A model generated the notes under the pieces. That model ran no database searches, had not been told where the DNA came from, and saw only the letters and a program-made list of their open reading frames with translations. This document shows positions 36,796 through 46,654 of a stretch of DNA of 64,000 bases, one piece after another. Within the stretch, counting starts at the first letter, position 1. Each line of letters begins with the position of its first letter. Origin of the DNA: Hoeflea sp038900095 (GTDB lineage: Bacteria; Pseudomonadota; Alphaproteobacteria; Rhizobiales; Rhizobiaceae); assembly GCF_038900095.1 (NCBI RefSeq), contig NZ_JBBMQQ010000001.1:310001-374000 (forward strand). The letters run 5' to 3'. The position numbers and the translations under genes are program-made.

Positions 36796-36811
36796 TGGCA
36801 CGCTCATTGCA
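36796..36811 (+). promoter_or_regulatory. Candidate sigma-54 promoter of the TAXI-TRAP operon
   Basis: TGGCAC, five bases, TTGCA is a full match to the -24/-12 core of RpoN-dependent promoters. It lies 71 bp before the start codon of the solute-binding protein, in the right orientation. Confidence 0.7.
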
Positions 36812-36881
36812 GGCGGAAACCCGTATTGAAGTGCTGCGAAGCCGCATGCTTCCCAATCAGAATAACATGGAGGAGATCCTT

Positions 36882-37838
36882 ATGATCAGCATCAACCGAA
36901 GAAGCCTGCTCAGCCTTATGGCTGCGACAGCCATGGGCCTGTCGATGGCGCCTGCAAAGGCCGCCGAATTCGTCAACATCCTGACCGGCGGAACCTCGGG
37001 CGTCTACTATCCGCTCGGCGTTGGCCTGTCGAAAATCTACGCAGAGAAGATCGACGGCGTTCGCACCCAGGTGCAGTCGACCAAGGCTTCGGTTGAAAAC
37101 CTCAACCTGCTGCAGCAGGGCAAGGGCGAACTGGCCCTGGCGCTCGGCGATTCCGTCAAGCTGGCCTGGGAGGGCGACCCGGAAGCCGGTTTCAAGGCTC
37201 CGCTCGACAAACTGCGCGGCATTGCCGCCGTCTACCCCAACTACATCCAGATCGTTGCGTCGAAAGAATCGGGCATCAAGAACTTTGCCGACCTGAACGG
37301 CAAGAGCCTGTCGGTCGGTGCTGCAAAGTCAGGCACCGAGCTCAATGCGCGCAAGATCTTTGGCGCGGCCGGCATGTCCTATGACGATCTGTCGAAGACC
37401 GAATACCTGCCATTCGCGGAATCGGTCGAGCTGATCAAGAACCGTCAGCTGGATGCGACACTGCAGTCGGCCGGTCTCGGCGTGTCGTCAATCAAGGACC
37501 TGTCGACCTCGATCGATGTGCAGATGGTGGCCGTGCCCGAGGACGTGGTGACGGCGCTTGGCGCACCTTACATCGCCGCAACCATTCCGGCCGGCACCTA
37601 CAACGGCCAGGACACCGATGTCAGCACAGTGGCCGTGGTCAACTTCCTCGTCACGCATTCCGATGTCAGCGATGAACTTGCCTACCAGATGACCAAGCAG
37701 CTGTTCGAGAACCTTCCCGAACTCGAGGCCGCTCACAAGGCTGCTGCCCAGATCAAGCTGGAAAATGCGATCAAGGGCATGCCGCTGCCGCTGCATCCCG
37801 GCGCCGAGCGCTACTACAAGGAAAAAGGCCTGATGTAA
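36882..37838 (+). CDS. TAXI-family TRAP transporter solute-binding protein
   Basis: A 318-residue periplasmic binding protein. Residues 1-27 form a signal peptide (two Arg, hydrophobic core, APAKA cleavage site). The TAXI signature follows: NILTGGTSGVYYPLGVGLSKIY, then AVYPNYIQIVASKESGI and LSVGAAKSGTELNARKIF. TAXI proteins deliver small carboxylic acids such as glutamate or 2-oxoglutarate to a fused TRAP permease; the ligand here is unknown. GGAGGAG before the ATG at 36882 gives strong translation. The fused permease gene follows at 93 bp, with a hairpin in the gap. Confidence 0.94.
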   Translation: MISINRRSLLSLMAATAMGLSMAPAKAAEFVNILTGGTSGVYYPLGVGLSKIYAEKIDGVRTQVQSTKASVENLNLLQQGKGELALALGDSVKLAWEGDPEAGFKAPLDKLRGIAAVYPNYIQIVASKESGIKNFADLNGKSLSVGAAKSGTELNARKIFGAAGMSYDDLSKTEYLPFAESVELIKNRQLDATLQSAGLGVSSIKDLSTSIDVQMVAVPEDVVTALGAPYIAATIPAGTYNGQDTDVSTVAVVNFLVTHSDVSDELAYQMTKQLFENLPELEAAHKAAAQIKLENAIKGMPLPLHPGAERYYKEKGLM

Positions 37839-37869
37839 GACCGGGCGACCGGATCACATCACTATCTGA

Positions 37870-37915
37870 CCGTGGCGGCTCCTTAGGAAGGTGGCCGCCA
37901 CGGACTTTTGCGTTT
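37870..37915 (+). terminator. Attenuating hairpin between TAXI-TRAP binding protein and permease
   Basis: CCGTGGCGGC (37870-37879) pairs perfectly with GCCGCCACGG (37894-37903) and is followed by ACTTTTGCGTTTT. It probably stops most transcripts so that the binding protein is made in excess over the permease. Confidence 0.7.
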
Positions 37916-37931
37916 TGGGGGAGAACATCGC

Positions 37932-40037
37932 ATGCTTCATGATCAGACGCCGCATCAGGCACCGGAAGGTCAACCCGATCTGGGTCTGCATGACCCGCTG
38001 GCGGAGAGTTTTCCCTCCACGCCGGAAGGGCGGCTCTTGTTCTGGCTGGCGCTGATTTTCTCGGTTTTCCAGATTGCGACGGCAGCCCATATTGTCGATT
38101 TCGCCAGCCAGGTGGTGCGGGCGATCCATGTTGGCTTCCTGATGCTTCTGACCTTCCCGCTGGTGGCGCTGGCAAGGAAATCCGGCCCGGCGGTCAAGAC
38201 GCTGGCCTGGATCATGGCCGGGCTTGGCGTCGTTGTCGCCTTCTATCAATGGTATGAATACACCGAGCTGCTGTTGCGCGCGGGCGACCCGCTGCAACGC
38301 GACATCGTGCTGGGCGTTATCGCGCTCGCCACCGTGTTCGCTGCTGCGTGGGTGATCATGGGGCCGGCGCTGCCGATCATTTCCGGCGCGTTCCTGGCCT
38401 ATTGCCTGTTCGGCGAATATCTGCCGGCGCCGTTCGATCATCGCGGCTACGATTTCGCCCAGGTGATCGACCATATGGCCTATGGCACGGAAGGGATCTA
38501 CGGCATCCCGATCTTCGTGTCGTCGAGCTTCATCTTCCTGTTCATCCTGTTCGGCTCGTTCCTCGAGAAGGCGGGCATGATCCAGCTGTTCACCGATGTG
38601 TCGCTGGGCATCGTCGGGCACAAGCGCGGCGGGGCCGCCAAGGTGTCGGTGATTTCTTCGGGACTGATGGGCACGATCTCGGGCTCGGGCGTGGCCAATG
38701 TCGTGACCACCGGGCAGTTCACCATCCCTCTGATGAAGAAATTCGGCTACCGCGCGGCCTTCGCCGGCGGTGTGGAATCGACCTCGTCGATGGGCGGGCA
38801 GCTGATGCCGCCGGTGATGGGGGCGGTGGCCTTCATCATGGCCGAGACGCTCGGCGTCGAATATTACGAAGTGGTGCAGGCGGCGATCATTCCTGCGGTT
38901 CTCTATTTCGCGTCTGCCTTCTGGATGGTGCATCTGGAAGCGGGCAAGCACAACCTGGTCGGCCTGCCGAAGAGCGAGTTGCCATCGCCGATGAAGGCGC
39001 TGAAGGAACAATGGTACCTTGTGCTGCCGTTGCTGATGCTGATCTATCTGCTGTTTACGGGCTATACGCCGCTGTTTGCCGGAACGGTCGGGCTGGCGCT
39101 GACGGTGCTGCTTATTCTCGGCGGTTCGATCGCGCTGGGCCTGCCTGCCGGGGTGATCCGGATCATGTTCTGGATCGGGCTCGGGCTAGTCGCTGCAGCC
39201 TTCCTGCAGTTCGGCATCATGGTGATCCTGGCCGCGGTGCTGGCGCTGGTTGCCTGGAATGCGCTGAGCAAGGGCGGGCGCGAGACGCTTGTCATCTGCC
39301 GGGATTCGCTTGCCGAAGGCGCCAAGACCGCGTTGCCGGTGGGCGTTGCCTGCGCCGTGGTCGGCATCATCATCGGCACGATGACGCTCACAGGTGCTGC
39401 CAATACCTTTGGCCAGTTCATCGTCTCGGTCGGTGACAAGAGCCTGTTCCTCTCGCTGGTGCTGACGATGATCACCTGCATCGTGCTGGGGATGGGGATT
39501 CCGACGATCCCGAACTACATCATCACTTCGTCTATTGCCGGCCCGGCGCTCCTGGAACTCGGTGTGCCGCTGATCGTCAGCCACATGTTCGTGTTCTATT
39601 TCGGCATCCTGGCGGACCTGACGCCGCCGGTGGCACTGGCCTGTTTCGCTGCCGCTCCGATTGCCAAGGAGAACGGGCTAAAGATCTCGATGGAGGCGAT
39701 CAAGGTGGCCGCCGCGGGCTTCGTCATTCCGTTCATGGCGGTCTACACGCCGGCGCTGATGCTGCAGGATGGCGGGCCCCTGGCAGCCGAAGTCGGCTAT
39801 GTGCCGGCGGTGATCTACATCGTCGCCAAGACCGCGCTGGCGATCGGGCTGTGGGGGGCTGCAGTGATCGGGTTCCTGGGCAGCCCGCTCGGCTGGCCGC
39901 TCAGGGCGTTGGGAATGGTCGCTGCCTTCACGCTGGTGGCGTCCCTGCCGCTGACCGACGAGATCGGCTTTGTGCTGGCGGCTGTGTTCGCATTCCTCGC
40001 GTGGCGGCAGATGCGCAGGCGCACGGAAGCGGCCTGA
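37932..40037 (+). CDS. TRAP transporter fused permease (DctQM-type)
   Basis: A 701-residue inner-membrane permease in which the small (DctQ) and large (DctM) subunits are fused, as is usual for TAXI systems. Some 17 or more hydrophobic segments are visible. The DctM half includes SGLMGTISGSGVANVVTTGQ and STSSMGGQLMPPVMGAVAF near residues 240-300, the family's conserved substrate-channel segments, and MGIPTIPNYIITSSIAGPAL later. GGGGGAG precedes the ATG at 37932. It is followed without a gap by the DUF1850 gene. Confidence 0.95.
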   Translation: MLHDQTPHQAPEGQPDLGLHDPLAESFPSTPEGRLLFWLALIFSVFQIATAAHIVDFASQVVRAIHVGFLMLLTFPLVALARKSGPAVKTLAWIMAGLGVVVAFYQWYEYTELLLRAGDPLQRDIVLGVIALATVFAAAWVIMGPALPIISGAFLAYCLFGEYLPAPFDHRGYDFAQVIDHMAYGTEGIYGIPIFVSSSFIFLFILFGSFLEKAGMIQLFTDVSLGIVGHKRGGAAKVSVISSGLMGTISGSGVANVVTTGQFTIPLMKKFGYRAAFAGGVESTSSMGGQLMPPVMGAVAFIMAETLGVEYYEVVQAAIIPAVLYFASAFWMVHLEAGKHNLVGLPKSELPSPMKALKEQWYLVLPLLMLIYLLFTGYTPLFAGTVGLALTVLLILGGSIALGLPAGVIRIMFWIGLGLVAAAFLQFGIMVILAAVLALVAWNALSKGGRETLVICRDSLAEGAKTALPVGVACAVVGIIIGTMTLTGAANTFGQFIVSVGDKSLFLSLVLTMITCIVLGMGIPTIPNYIITSSIAGPALLELGVPLIVSHMFVFYFGILADLTPPVALACFAAAPIAKENGLKISMEAIKVAAAGFVIPFMAVYTPALMLQDGGPLAAEVGYVPAVIYIVAKTALAIGLWGAAVIGFLGSPLGWPLRALGMVAAFTLVASLPLTDEIGFVLAAVFAFLAWRQMRRRTEAA

Positions 40038-40406
40038 ATGTCGCTCGCGCTCTGTGTTGCGGCGGGTGGCAAGGCGGTTGCGATTGCGACCACGCTGTTT
40101 ACGCTGTCCTGGACCCATTCGGTGGAAAAGACCGAATGGGCAGAGGCCTGGCGGGTAACGCCGCAGGGGCTGGAACTGACTGAGGCAAGGGTCAAGGGCT
40201 CGGGCGCCGGCATGGATCCGGGCGAAGGGGCAAGGCTCGAAGATGGCTGGTGGGTGTGGTCGCCCGACACACCGCTGGTGCCTGAACTGGTCCTGGCCTC
40301 CTCGGGGGCTACCGTGTCGGCCTGGAAACTGTGTCACGCGGGTGGGTGCCTGGAGCTTGGCGCCGCGGCGGACGAGCCGGTGCGGGTGTCGGCTTGCCAG
40401 CGCTGA
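40038..40406 (+). CDS. DUF1850 protein associated with the TAXI-TRAP system
   Basis: A 122-residue protein starting directly after the permease stop codon. Its core FTLSWTHSVEKTEWAEAWRV followed by GAGMDPGEGARLEDGWWVW is the DUF1850 pattern, a family found almost always beside TAXI-TRAP permeases. The N-terminus is hydrophobic and may act as a membrane anchor. Two Cys near the C-terminus (CHAGGC) could form a disulphide. Function is unknown; a transporter accessory role is inferred from context. Confidence 0.88.
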   Translation: MSLALCVAAGGKAVAIATTLFTLSWTHSVEKTEWAEAWRVTPQGLELTEARVKGSGAGMDPGEGARLEDGWWVWSPDTPLVPELVLASSGATVSAWKLCHAGGCLELGAAADEPVRVSACQR

Positions 40407-40529
40407 ATTGTCGCTTTGCCTGCCATTGCCGCCGGCCCTACACATAGCGCAAATGCAATGTTACGGTACTCCCGTGTCCGGGCAGATCTGCTATGATCAA
40501 AGTGCGCGGGGCAAGGAGAGGGCAGCAGC

Positions 40530-41819
40530 ATGGGCAGATTCTCGTTTCCGATGGCTCCGGGCCGGGCCGATGCGCTGGGCGAAATCCATGCGCGGCCGCT
40601 GGCGCTTGTGGGCAAGTCGCGTGTCATCTTTCAGCTGGCCTTTTTAACCGATGGCGGGTCGGCGGTGGATCATGCGGTGCTGGCCGAGTTGGCGCGGGCG
40701 CGGGGTGTGGCGGTGCCGGGACGCGACGCGGCGCATTTTGCGATGGGCTGGGGGCAGGGCACCCTGCGCTGGGAACGGCACACGGAATTTTCCACCTATT
40801 TCTGGGATGCGCCTGCGCCGGCAAGGTTCGGCGACGGGCTGGACACGCACCCGTTCGGTGACCAGTTTTCGCCGCCGGGCAGCCTGATCGCGGGCATCCG
40901 GCTTGAGGTGCGCCAGGATTCGGCGGCAACAAAGGCGGCGCTTGAAAGTTTCGACCCCACCAGCCTTTGCCTGAGCGAGGTCAAGGATGGGCAGGCGCTG
41001 ATCGCCACCGATTTCCGGCAGGATGGCGACGGGCTGACCCGCATTCTGGTGATCGACAAGGGCATGAGCGATGCCGGCCGCGGCGCGGTGGTGCAGCGGC
41101 TTCTCGACATCGAAACCTACCGGACGCTCGCTGCGCTGGGGTTGTCGTTGGCACGATCGCTTTCGCCTGAAATGCGCCGCATCGAGGACGGGCTGACCAA
41201 GATCACGCAAGCGATGAAGACCGGTGCGCGCGAGCAGGCCGACAGCCTGCTGGCCGACATCACGGTGCTTGCTGCAGAGCTCGAGGCCAACGCCGCGCTC
41301 AGCCTCTACCGGTTCGGTGCAAGCCGGGCCTACTACACCATCGTGCGTGAGCGCATTGCCTCGCTCAATGAGACCGGCCAGCCCGGCTTCGAGACCATCG
41401 GTGCGTTCCTGGAAAAGCGGCTGGCACCGGCGATGCGCACCTGCCAGTCGATCGAGGAGCGGCAGGCGAACCTGTCGCGAAAACTCTCGCGCGCAACGGC
41501 GCTGCTCAGAAGCTGGATCGATGTTGAACTCGAACGCCAGAACAGTGCGCTTTTGAGCTCGATGAACCGCCGGGTGAAGTTGCAGCTCAGGATGCAGCAG
41601 ACCGTTGAAGGCCTGTCGGTGGCGGCAATTTCCTACTACATCGTCGGCCTGTTCGGCTATCTCGCCAAGCCGCTCGACGGGCTGGGGCTGCCGATCAAGG
41701 CGGGAATGATGTCGGCACTGTTCGTGCCGGTGGCGATCGGCTTTACCTGGATGGTGGTCCGGTCGATCCGCAAAGGCCATGACATCGAGGACACCTCCGG
41801 GGACGCGGACAAGTCCTAG
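40530..41819 (+). CDS. DUF3422 membrane-anchored protein
   Basis: A 429-residue protein of the DUF3422 family. The N-terminus ADALGEIHARP and the later WERHTEFSTYFW are family hallmarks. The middle is helical and likely coiled (IERQANLSRKLSRATALLRSW region), and two hydrophobic segments near the C-terminus (AAISYYIVGLFGYLA and SALFVPVAIGFTWMVV) anchor it. AGGAGAGG lies upstream of the ATG at good spacing. Function is unknown. It is convergent with groEL and shares a bidirectional terminator. Confidence 0.9.
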   Translation: MGRFSFPMAPGRADALGEIHARPLALVGKSRVIFQLAFLTDGGSAVDHAVLAELARARGVAVPGRDAAHFAMGWGQGTLRWERHTEFSTYFWDAPAPARFGDGLDTHPFGDQFSPPGSLIAGIRLEVRQDSAATKAALESFDPTSLCLSEVKDGQALIATDFRQDGDGLTRILVIDKGMSDAGRGAVVQRLLDIETYRTLAALGLSLARSLSPEMRRIEDGLTKITQAMKTGAREQADSLLADITVLAAELEANAALSLYRFGASRAYYTIVRERIASLNETGQPGFETIGAFLEKRLAPAMRTCQSIEERQANLSRKLSRATALLRSWIDVELERQNSALLSSMNRRVKLQLRMQQTVEGLSVAAISYYIVGLFGYLAKPLDGLGLPIKAGMMSALFVPVAIGFTWMVVRSIRKGHDIEDTSGDADKS

Positions 41820-41914
41820 AAGGGGGCGCGCGTGCCGGGCAGGTCTCGCCGGGCATTCTCGCGCGCCCGGTGCTGGTTTCGGGCTGGCCTGACGACCTGT
41901 TCGATCATATGAAA

Positions 41915-41945
41915 AAGCCGCCCCGGAGACGAGGCGGCTTCTTTT
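41915..41945. terminator. Bidirectional terminator between the DUF3422 gene and groEL
   Basis: AAGCCGCC (41915-41922) pairs with GGCGGCTT (41933-41940). The plus strand continues CTTTT and the minus strand continues with five T, so it can serve both convergent genes. Confidence 0.85.
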
Positions 41946-41963
41946 GTCGGGCCGGATGATGGA

Positions 41964-43589
<1,626 letters not shown>

Positions 43590-43632
43590 TTTTCGTTCCT
43601 TTCAAATCTTTCCCAAGTGGTCCGGCAGACGA

Positions 43633-43947
43633 TCAGGCCGCCGCCTTGACTGCAGAACCGGCGTCGAGAATGCCCAGTACGTCGGACTCCTTCATGATCA
43701 GCAGGTCTTCGCCATCAAGCCGGATCTCGGTGCCGGACCATTTGCCGAAGAGCACGCGATCGCCTTGCTTGACATCGAGCGCGATGGTCTCGCCCTGCTC
43801 GTTGCGTGCGCCGGGGCCGGTGGCGATGACTTCGCCTTCCTGCGGCTTCTCCTTGGCGGTGTCGGGAATGATTATGCCGCCCTTGGTGCGGTCGTCGCTT
43901 TCAACGCGGCGAACAAGGATACGGTCATGCAGAGGTCGGAATTTCAT
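43633..43947 (-). CDS. groS: Co-chaperonin GroES
   Basis: A 104-residue lid of the GroEL chamber. It begins KFRPLHDRILVRRVESDDRTKGGIIIP, in which the mobile loop (DDRTKGGIIIPDTAKEK) is intact, and includes VLFGKWSGTEIRLDGEDLLIMKESD. GGAGGAAAAC directly precedes the ATG at 43947, which excludes the longer frame starting at 44034. A CIRCE-like element lies 150 bp upstream. Confidence 0.98.
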   Translation of the reverse strand: MKFRPLHDRILVRRVESDDRTKGGIIIPDTAKEKPQEGEVIATGPGARNEQGETIALDVKQGDRVLFGKWSGTEIRLDGEDLLIMKESDVLGILDAGSAVKAAA

Positions 43948-44098
43948 GTTTTCCTCCTGGACAAACATTGTATTGGCTCCCATTCCGCCCGGAGCCGATG
44001 GCCTCCCGGCGAAAGCCCGGCCCTCATTTTTCAAGGCGCCCGGCGGCAGACGATTTGGTTTTTGAAAAGTGCGTTTTCAAGAGCCTCATGCGAAAAAA

Positions 44099-44125
44099 TC
44101 AGCACTCGTGAATGATGGCTGCTAA
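44099..44125. promoter_or_regulatory. CIRCE-like HrcA operator upstream of groESL
   Basis: TCAGCACTC (44099-44107), nine bases, GGCTGCTAA (44117-44125) matches the CIRCE element TTAGCACTC-N9-GAGTGCTAA with one mismatch in the left arm and two in the right. The spacer is exactly nine. A heat-shock sigma-like CTTGAAAA lies on the minus strand at about 44080-44073, between it and groES. Confidence 0.75.
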
Positions 44126-44220
44126 CATATTGAAATATCATCGGAATGTACGATTTCTCTTGCCAAGTCAACCGTCTTTTGGTGTCATTTGACTGTTGAA
44201 CAACAGGAGGTTCGAGAGCG

Positions 44221-44490
44221 ATGGTTTCACCCGAGTTCGAACGGCAGATGGATGGCTATGGCTTGACCACAGCGCACATATTCTACCGGCGGCCCGACTT
44301 TCAGTCGCTGCTGCAAAGCTACATCTGGCAGGATTACGATCTTGCCCCGGAGTTTCCGGAAATGCGGAAGTTCCTCGATTTCTGGGAAGCCAGGCTCGAT
44401 GGCAAGCTTCACTCCGTCCGGTATGCGCATCAGAAACTGATCGGCCCGAACGAGTGGCGCCGGGTTGACGGGGAAATCCTGCTGAACTGA
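44221..44490 (+). CDS. usg: Usg family protein
   Basis: An 89-residue protein with the Usg pattern: QMDGYGLTTAHIFYRRPDF, SYIWQDYDLAPEFPEMRKFL, and LHSVRYAHQKLIGP. This small alphaproteobacterial family is often found near trp genes and has no known activity. AGGAGG lies nine bases before the ATG. It is divergent from groES; no trp gene is seen here, so the usual linkage is absent. Confidence 0.92.
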   Translation: MVSPEFERQMDGYGLTTAHIFYRRPDFQSLLQSYIWQDYDLAPEFPEMRKFLDFWEARLDGKLHSVRYAHQKLIGPNEWRRVDGEILLN

Positions 44491-44526
44491 CCGGGATGGG
44501 ATGGTTCTTTGGACAGGGTGCTGACG

Positions 44527-45213
44527 TCAGCGCTCGAGTGCTGCGCGCATGCCGGCGGCGCAGAACCTGACCAGATCATCGGCCAGCCGCTCCATGGCTG
44601 GCTGATCGCCGGATGCCGCGGCCAGAGCCTCGATACGCCATCGCGAGGTCGACAGTGACAGCATGGCAGAGACCGAGAAAATGAAGCTTACCGCGATGGT
44701 CGTTGTGTCGGCGTCGGGGAACAGGGTGGCGATTTCGGCGATGAAGACCCCGGCTGTCGGGTCGAAGCAGCGCTCGGAGATCGTATGCCAGCGGGTATCG
44801 GCGGAGACCATGGCCACCAGCCGTGCATAGGCAAGCCATTGCGGGTCCCCGGCGCCGGCCTTTTCGAGATAGGGGCGCAGGAAAGCCGACAGTACCGCTT
44901 CAAGCGTAAGCGGTTCATTCCCTTGCTTCCGCGCCGAAAGCGCTTCAAGCCGCAATTGCGACAATTCCGAAGCCCGCCGTTCGACAACACGCTCGAACAG
45001 TGTTTCCTTGTTGACGTGGTGAAAGCTGATCGAGGCGATCTGCGCGCCGGCGGCGCTGGCGATGTCGCGCACCGAGGCGCCGTCATAGCCGCGCTCGGCA
45101 AACAGCCGTTCGGCCGCATCCAGGATGCTCAGGCTGGTGGCCAGCGACCGTTTGGAAACGGCGCGGCGGCGCGGCTGGTCCTGTCGTCCGGTGGCTGGTG
45201 ATTTGCTGTCCAT
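44527..45213 (-). CDS. TetR-family regulator of the FMO operon
   Basis: A 228-residue TetR protein with an N-terminal tail rich in Arg and the HTH at about 28-72 (ILDAAERLFAERGYDGASVRDI, then IASISFHHVNKETLFERVV). The C-terminal part resembles the larger ligand domains of this family. The gene is divergent from the FMO operon across 85 bp holding a perfect 18-bp palindrome, strong evidence that it controls both. The ligand is unknown. Confidence 0.9.
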   Translation of the reverse strand: MDSKSPATGRQDQPRRRAVSKRSLATSLSILDAAERLFAERGYDGASVRDIASAAGAQIASISFHHVNKETLFERVVERRASELSQLRLEALSARKQGNEPLTLEAVLSAFLRPYLEKAGAGDPQWLAYARLVAMVSADTRWHTISERCFDPTAGVFIAEIATLFPDADTTTIAVSFIFSVSAMLSLSTSRWRIEALAAASGDQPAMERLADDLVRFCAAGMRAALER

Positions 45214-45230
45214 AATTCATCTTGCCTTAA

Positions 45231-45248
45231 ATTGAACGATCGTTCAAT
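45231..45248. promoter_or_regulatory. Perfect 18-bp palindromic operator
   Basis: ATTGAACGATCGTTCAAT reads identically on both strands. It lies 18 bp before the TetR start and 51 bp before the FMO start, a classic position for a TetR operator controlling a divergent pair. Confidence 0.85.
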
Positions 45249-45298
45249 ATTGAGTCGAAGAGGATATCCACTGAAGCCAGGGAGGGGGACAGTTGGAC

Positions 45299-46654
45299 AT
45301 GAGAGTTGAGACGGCTGGAGAGAAGCCGGCCGGTAGCGAAGACCTGCGCGGTCATTATGCCTTGATCGGCGCCGGCCCGATGGGGCTGGCGATGGCCAAG
45401 ACGCTGATCGAGCAAGGGATCGCCTTTACCGGGTTTGAATTGCATGGTGACGTCGGTGGGCTTTGGGACATCGACGGGCCGAAATCGACCATGTACGAGA
45501 CGGCGCATCTGATCTCGTCGAAAAAGATGACCGAGTTCGCCGATTTTCCGATGGACAGCGACGTGGCGGAATATCCTTCGCATCGTCAACTCAGGGACTA
45601 TTTCCGCAAGTTCGCCGATCATTTCGGCATCTACGAGCATTTCCGCTTTGGCACTGAAGTGCTGTCGGTCAATCCGCTGGGCAAATCCGGCGACGGCTGG
45701 CGCGTGACATGGCGCGAGGCCGACGGGACGGAGAACCAGGCCGAATTTGCCGGGGTGCTGATCGCCAACGGCACCTTGTCGGAACCGAATATGCCGGAGT
45801 TCAAGGGCAGTTTTTCCGGCGAGCTGATGCATTCCAGCGCCTACCGGGATCCGGAGGCGTTCAAGGGCAAGCGGGTGTTGATCATCGGGGCGGGCAATTC
45901 GGGCTGCGACATTGCGGTGGATGCGATCCATCACGGCAAGAGCTGCGATATCTCGATGCGGCGCGGCTACTATTTCGTCCCCAAATATGTCTTCGGGCGG
46001 CCCGCCGATACGATGGGCGGCGCGATCAAGCTTCCGATGTGGCTCAAGCGCCGGGTCGACGGCATGATCCTGAAATGGTTCACCGGAGATCCGTCCAAAT
46101 ATGGCTTCCCGAAGCCTGATTATGCGCTTTACGAATCCCATCCGGTGGTCAATTCGCTGATCCTGTTTCATGCAGGCCACGGCGACATCAAGGTCCGGCC
46201 GGATATCGACCGGTTTGACGGCAACACGGTTCATTTCAAGGATGGCGGCCAAGCCGATTATGATCTCATCCTGGCGGCGACCGGCTACAAGCTGCATTAC
46301 CCGTTCATCGACAAGGCGCTTTTGAACTGGCAGGGCGACGCGCCGCACCTGTTTTTGAACTGCCTGCATCCCGAGCGCGACGATTTGTTCGTGCTGGGCA
46401 TGGTGGAGGCGTCCGGTCTCGGCTGGCAGGGCCGTCACGAGCAGGCTGAAATGGTGGCGCGTTATATTGCCGGGCTGAAGAAAGAGACAATGGCAGTCAA
46501 GGCGCTGAGGGAGGAGAAAGCCTCCGGCTTCAAACGTGCCACGGGCGGGATGAAGTACATCGATCTGCCACGGATGGCCTATTACGTCGACAAGGCCACC
46601 TACCGCAACGCCGTCAACAGCTGGATCGCGGCGCTGAAAGGCGGTGGCAAATGA
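45299..46654 (+). CDS. Flavin-containing monooxygenase-like protein
   Basis: A 451-residue FAD/NADPH oxidoreductase of the FMO group. FAD-binding motif IGAGPMGLAMAKTLIEQG is near residue 25, GFELHGDVGGLWD follows, then an FMO-type signature variant FKGSFSGELMHSSAYRDP (about residues 165-182), and the NADPH loop LIIGAGNSGCDIAVDA. Such enzymes oxygenate N or S atoms or perform Baeyer-Villiger oxidations. The ATG at 45299 follows GGGAGGGGG; a TTG two codons earlier is possible. It overlaps the symporter gene by four bases and opens a four-gene operon. Confidence 0.9.
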   Translation: MRVETAGEKPAGSEDLRGHYALIGAGPMGLAMAKTLIEQGIAFTGFELHGDVGGLWDIDGPKSTMYETAHLISSKKMTEFADFPMDSDVAEYPSHRQLRDYFRKFADHFGIYEHFRFGTEVLSVNPLGKSGDGWRVTWREADGTENQAEFAGVLIANGTLSEPNMPEFKGSFSGELMHSSAYRDPEAFKGKRVLIIGAGNSGCDIAVDAIHHGKSCDISMRRGYYFVPKYVFGRPADTMGGAIKLPMWLKRRVDGMILKWFTGDPSKYGFPKPDYALYESHPVVNSLILFHAGHGDIKVRPDIDRFDGNTVHFKDGGQADYDLILAATGYKLHYPFIDKALLNWQGDAPHLFLNCLHPERDDLFVLGMVEASGLGWQGRHEQAEMVARYIAGLKKETMAVKALREEKASGFKRATGGMKYIDLPRMAYYVDKATYRNAVNSWIAALKGGGK

